A stretch of DNA of 64,000 bases, from assembly GCA_026415215.1 (NCBI GenBank), contig JAOAHN010000100.1, positions 1 to 64,000 on the forward strand. The letters run 5' to 3'. How positions within the stretch are numbered: the stretch's first letter is position 1; every line of letters begins with the position of its first letter. The translations under genes were made by a program, and so were the position numbers. The notes under the pieces were generated by a model. The model saw nothing but the letters and a program-made list of their open reading frames with translations. It was not told the origin of the DNA and made no database searches. The stretch is from Candidatus Hydrogenedentota bacterium (GTDB taxonomy: Bacteria; Hydrogenedentota; Hydrogenedentia; Hydrogenedentales; Hydrogenedentaceae). Positions 62,069 to 64,000 of the stretch are shown in pieces.

Positions 62069-62099
62069 ATATACATATACAAAGTATATGTATATCATA
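62069..62099 (-). promoter_or_regulatory. Operator-promoter of the csoR operon: perfect 12-bp inverted repeat next to the -10
   Basis: ATATACATATAC (62069-62080), spacer AAA, then the exact reverse complement (62084-62095). On the minus strand the -10-like TATGAT (62099-62094) touches the repeat, so the predicted start (near 62087) lies in it. A bound repressor would block transcription. All AT, unlike the G/C-tract sites known for CsoR. Confidence 0.65.
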
Positions 62100-62174
62100 A
62101 CCTAAAAAGATTAACAAAAACAAATCTACTTTTATTCTCTTATCACAAATGCCCCCTTAAGGTAAGACAATATG

Positions 62175-62302
62175 CCCCTTCAAAAACAACAAAGAAAGCG
62201 GCGGGAACCAGATGTAGGTTTCGCTTATTATATGCGGGCAACCCACCGCCCGTTTTGGTCCTGTTCGGGACTGTGACAAAACCCTCCAGTTCCCGCCTGA
62301 AA
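62175..62302 (-). ncRNA. Candidate structured RNA with a predicted pseudoknot
   Basis: Read on the minus strand, GGCGGGAAC (62297-62289) pairs with GTTCCCGCC (62208-62200) as a 9-bp closing stem. Inside it: GTTTTG...CAAAAC enclosing GTCC-CGAACA-GGAC; then the hairpin CGGGC-GGTGGGTT-GCCCG. Its loop GTGGGTT can pair with the later AACCTAC (7 bp, one G.U), which would be an H-type pseudoknot. A T-rich run (62198 to about 62180) follows the stem. The element is GC-rich in AT-rich surroundings and matches no RNA family I can name. It lies upstream of the csoR operon, so it may be a leader or a separate small RNA. Confidence 0.55.
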
Positions 62303-62982
62303 CTCTATAATAACCACTACCTTTTACTACTTATTTAATTTTTCCTTATATATTTTTCCACGAAACAACTAAAAATACAAAAAAATTTTATTCCCTAAAA
62401 TATAATTTTTTTCTGGTTAAATTTTGTCTTTTTTCAGTAGTGTATGATTAAAACACACATTATCAAAAACTAAACGGTAGAAAAATCTTTTCATAATTTT
62501 TATGAATAACTTCCTCTACAAATCTTTCTATCAATAACTCTACCTCTCTCATAATAATTACGAGATTTTCTACTGCATATACTACTGTTCACTCAGCACT
62601 CTATTACTCAACTGTCAAACAGCTACACTTTTAGTAAAAAATTTAAGATACAATCGCATATATGGTAAACTCCCTTAACCCTATTCTCTACTCCTTTTAG
62701 ATACCGCTTGTATTCTCCCTTCAATAATAACTCTTAGTCTTTATTCAAAACTGGGTTAAAAATTTTCTGTGTCATCTATCCTAAAAATTTCTTCCGCTTT
62801 ATTAAATAAAGGACTTCCACCTCCAAATTCTATTGTGCACTTTCTTCTACTGGTGCAGATTCCAATCTTCCCAAGACTATCCTCTCTCCGCCAATCATGC
62901 TTATTCATGCCCACTTTATAAAACTGTTCCTCCCAAACTCTCAAAAAAAAAGAATCGCTAAGAATAGAACTACTTTTTTCTT
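62303..62982. other. AT-rich intergenic region, no confident gene
   Basis: About 680 bases between the structured RNA and the sialidase-like gene. It is very AT-rich on the left. A 62-codon minus-strand frame at 62756-62944 (TTG start, no ribosome site) reads somewhat like coding sequence (GGGSPLFNKAEEIFRIDD), but it lacks support and could be a gene remnant. No RNA motif is seen. Confidence 0.4.
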
Positions 62983-64000
62983 TTACTCTTTCCAGTTAAA
63001 GAGTTTTTCCTCTTCGAATATTGCAAGATTAATTTGTGTGCGCTCGTGAGAGGTAAAAACAAGTGCTATCTTTCCATCTTGAAGCTCTATTGCATACGGA
63101 TAGGCATACGCATCCTTACCTCGGACGAGGTCTCGCTTGATATTCCAGGTATTGCCGTTGTCCGTCGATATCGCTATACTCAAAGGACTCCGCTCTGCAG
63201 GACTATCGTTATAAAACAGAAGCAAGTGCCCATTTCGTAACCGCAACAAGTCTACCGCAGAATTTGGGTTTACGAACTTAGTATCTACTCCATCAGTCCA
63301 AGTCTTACCTCCATCAAATGATTCTGTTTTAACAACGAACCCATCCGGTATGGGATCGTAGCCTCCACCTCGCCTACAATACGCCAGTAAATGAGTGTCA
63401 CTCAACATCACCACAGAGGGCTGTAAATTACCAAGCCGAGAATGAACATAATTGCTCTGTGTCCATTTCTTTGCATTCATATCGAAAATAAAGAATACCG
63501 AACATGTATCAGGTGCGGTAAACTCAGGGTCATCTCCCGTTTCACGATAAGCAGGAAGCAATATCCTTCTACCAGGCAATAACAGCGGTTTACATCTAAC
63601 CATCATCCCCGGTTCGAATGTTAGCACAGCGGAATCAGACCAGGTTTCTCCGTTATCTTTAGAAATCTTGAAGTGTATTCGCGAGGTACACCAGGTATCA
63701 CCATACCTAACCACATAAAACAGCCAAAGTATACCATCAGGACCTTGCCATACAACTGGATTTCCCTCACCACGCCACGGTGTATCAGCTATAACAAACG
63801 GTCCTATCCATTTTTCCTCTCCTTTCGGCAAGCGTGCTCCAAATACTTTAGTATCATCCTCATACTCTCCACTACCTCCGTAATAAGCAAGATAGAGGTC
63901 CCCATTCTCCAGCTGTGTAATCGACGCAGGATGTTTATACTTCCCTCCTGATGTCTCCTCTCCAAAAACCTTTTTAATCTCTATCTCCGGGTTTACACTC
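62983..64000 (-). CDS. Sialidase-like (BNR-repeat) protein, C-terminal part
   Basis: Partial gene that enters from the right edge; 339 residues are visible and the start lies beyond the window. It shows Asp-box motifs of sialidase propellers: SKDNGETWSDS, SFDGGKTWTDG and STDNGNTWNIK, plus HPASITQLENGDLYLAYYGG and an LLPGRRILLPAYRETGDDP segment of the exo-sialidase-like (BNR_2) type. The family cleaves sialic acid or other sugars, or just binds glycans; catalytic residues cannot be judged here. It may belong with the glycan genes at 46.9-51.9 kb in function, though 11 kb away. Confidence 0.85.
   Translation of the reverse strand, partial: SVNPEIEIKKVFGEETSGGKYKHPASITQLENGDLYLAYYGGSGEYEDDTKVFGARLPKGEEKWIGPFVIADTPWRGEGNPVVWQGPDGILWLFYVVRYGDTWCTSRIHFKISKDNGETWSDSAVLTFEPGMMVRCKPLLLPGRRILLPAYRETGDDPEFTAPDTCSVFFIFDMNAKKWTQSNYVHSRLGNLQPSVVMLSDTHLLAYCRRGGGYDPIPDGFVVKTESFDGGKTWTDGVDTKFVNPNSAVDLLRLRNGHLLLFYNDSPAERSPLSIAISTDNGNTWNIKRDLVRGKDAYAYPYAIELQDGKIALVFTSHERTQINLAIFEEEKLFNWKE

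Noticed and set aside
62175-62302. The GC-rich element as tmRNA, SRP RNA, 6S RNA or a known riboswitch
   Set aside because: None of the diagnostic motifs I know (GGTCAGG/GGAAGG of SRP, T-arm of tmRNA, long single bubble of 6S, known riboswitch boxes) is present. Rfam search would settle it.
62756-62944. 62-codon minus-strand frame before the sialidase gene
   Set aside because: TTG start, no ribosome site, no recognised motif. Kept only as a remark in the intergenic entry.

Overview
The window comes from the chromosome of a low-GC, diderm (outer-membrane) bacterium. The diderm call rests on LptF/LptG permeases, an ExbB/ExbD pair, a 16-18-strand-type porin ending in Phe, several lipoproteins, an AsmA-like protein and LpxL/DUF374-type acylation. 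The lineage cannot be fixed from the sequence. A secreted protein with InlB-type repeats, Glu-Gly runs and paired 'LLRxIQFFN' C-terminal motifs, together with GLUG repeats, an Arg-Arg (Tat) nucleoside hydrolase, DUF1638 and many carbohydrate-active proteins, reminds me from memory of uncultured Lentisphaerota/Hydrogenedentota/Sumerlaeota-like groups. That placement is inference. There are no phage, insertion-sequence or CRISPR features. Most of the window is ordinary chromosome with short intergenic gaps.

Region by region. 1-7.4 kb: a partial DUF2130-type gene, the wall-precursor pair ddl-dapF, a membrane protein, a large repeat-bearing surface protein, and a strongly expressed porin with its own promoter, leader ORF and terminator. 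7.6-14.6 kb: a region-4-only sigma-like protein, shikimate kinase, two tiny membrane proteins, an SDR enzyme, a GLUG-repeat surface protein with an anchoring-type tail, an orphan Mrr N-terminal-domain protein, tRNA-Gly and tRNA-Lys, and a secreted helical protein. 14.7-24.5 kb: lptF-lptG on the minus strand, divergent from a recA-led plus-strand series (recA, AsmA-like, zinc-ribbon protein, SPOR protein, panE, DUF374 acyltransferase). 24.7-39.4 kb: dapB with a YhhN protein, a glutaminase-A-like enzyme, a GT-C membrane protein, ispA-xseB-xseA, rpmB, lipoproteins, rlmN, a zinc-finger membrane protein, GDPD and a DegT-type aminotransferase.

39.4-46.5 kb holds a tightly coupled minus-strand operon: ExbB, ExbD, an 800-residue TPR protein, a TonB-like membrane-anchored VWA protein, and a galactokinase-like GHMP kinase. 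This looks like an energised envelope machine of unusual composition. 46.9-51.9 kb is a sugar/nucleoside-related divergent locus. 52-57.5 kb is an envelope-signalling operon (MoxR ATPase, Ser/Thr kinase, LysM-L,D-transpeptidase, GAF-GGDEF, lipoprotein). 58.5-62.1 kb is a sulfur/metal-stress operon: a CsoR-family repressor, a four-module CoA-disulfide-reductase/rhodanese/TusA/DsrE fusion, and DUF1638. It is preceded by a perfect inverted-repeat operator and by a pseudoknotted, possibly undescribed structured RNA. The window ends inside a sialidase-like gene.

The strongest candidates for new biology are the structured RNA near 62.2 kb, the palindromic operator sitting on the recA start site, the AsmA-like gene with no canonical start codon, a DapF with two active-site replacements, and the Exb-TPR-VWA-kinase operon.
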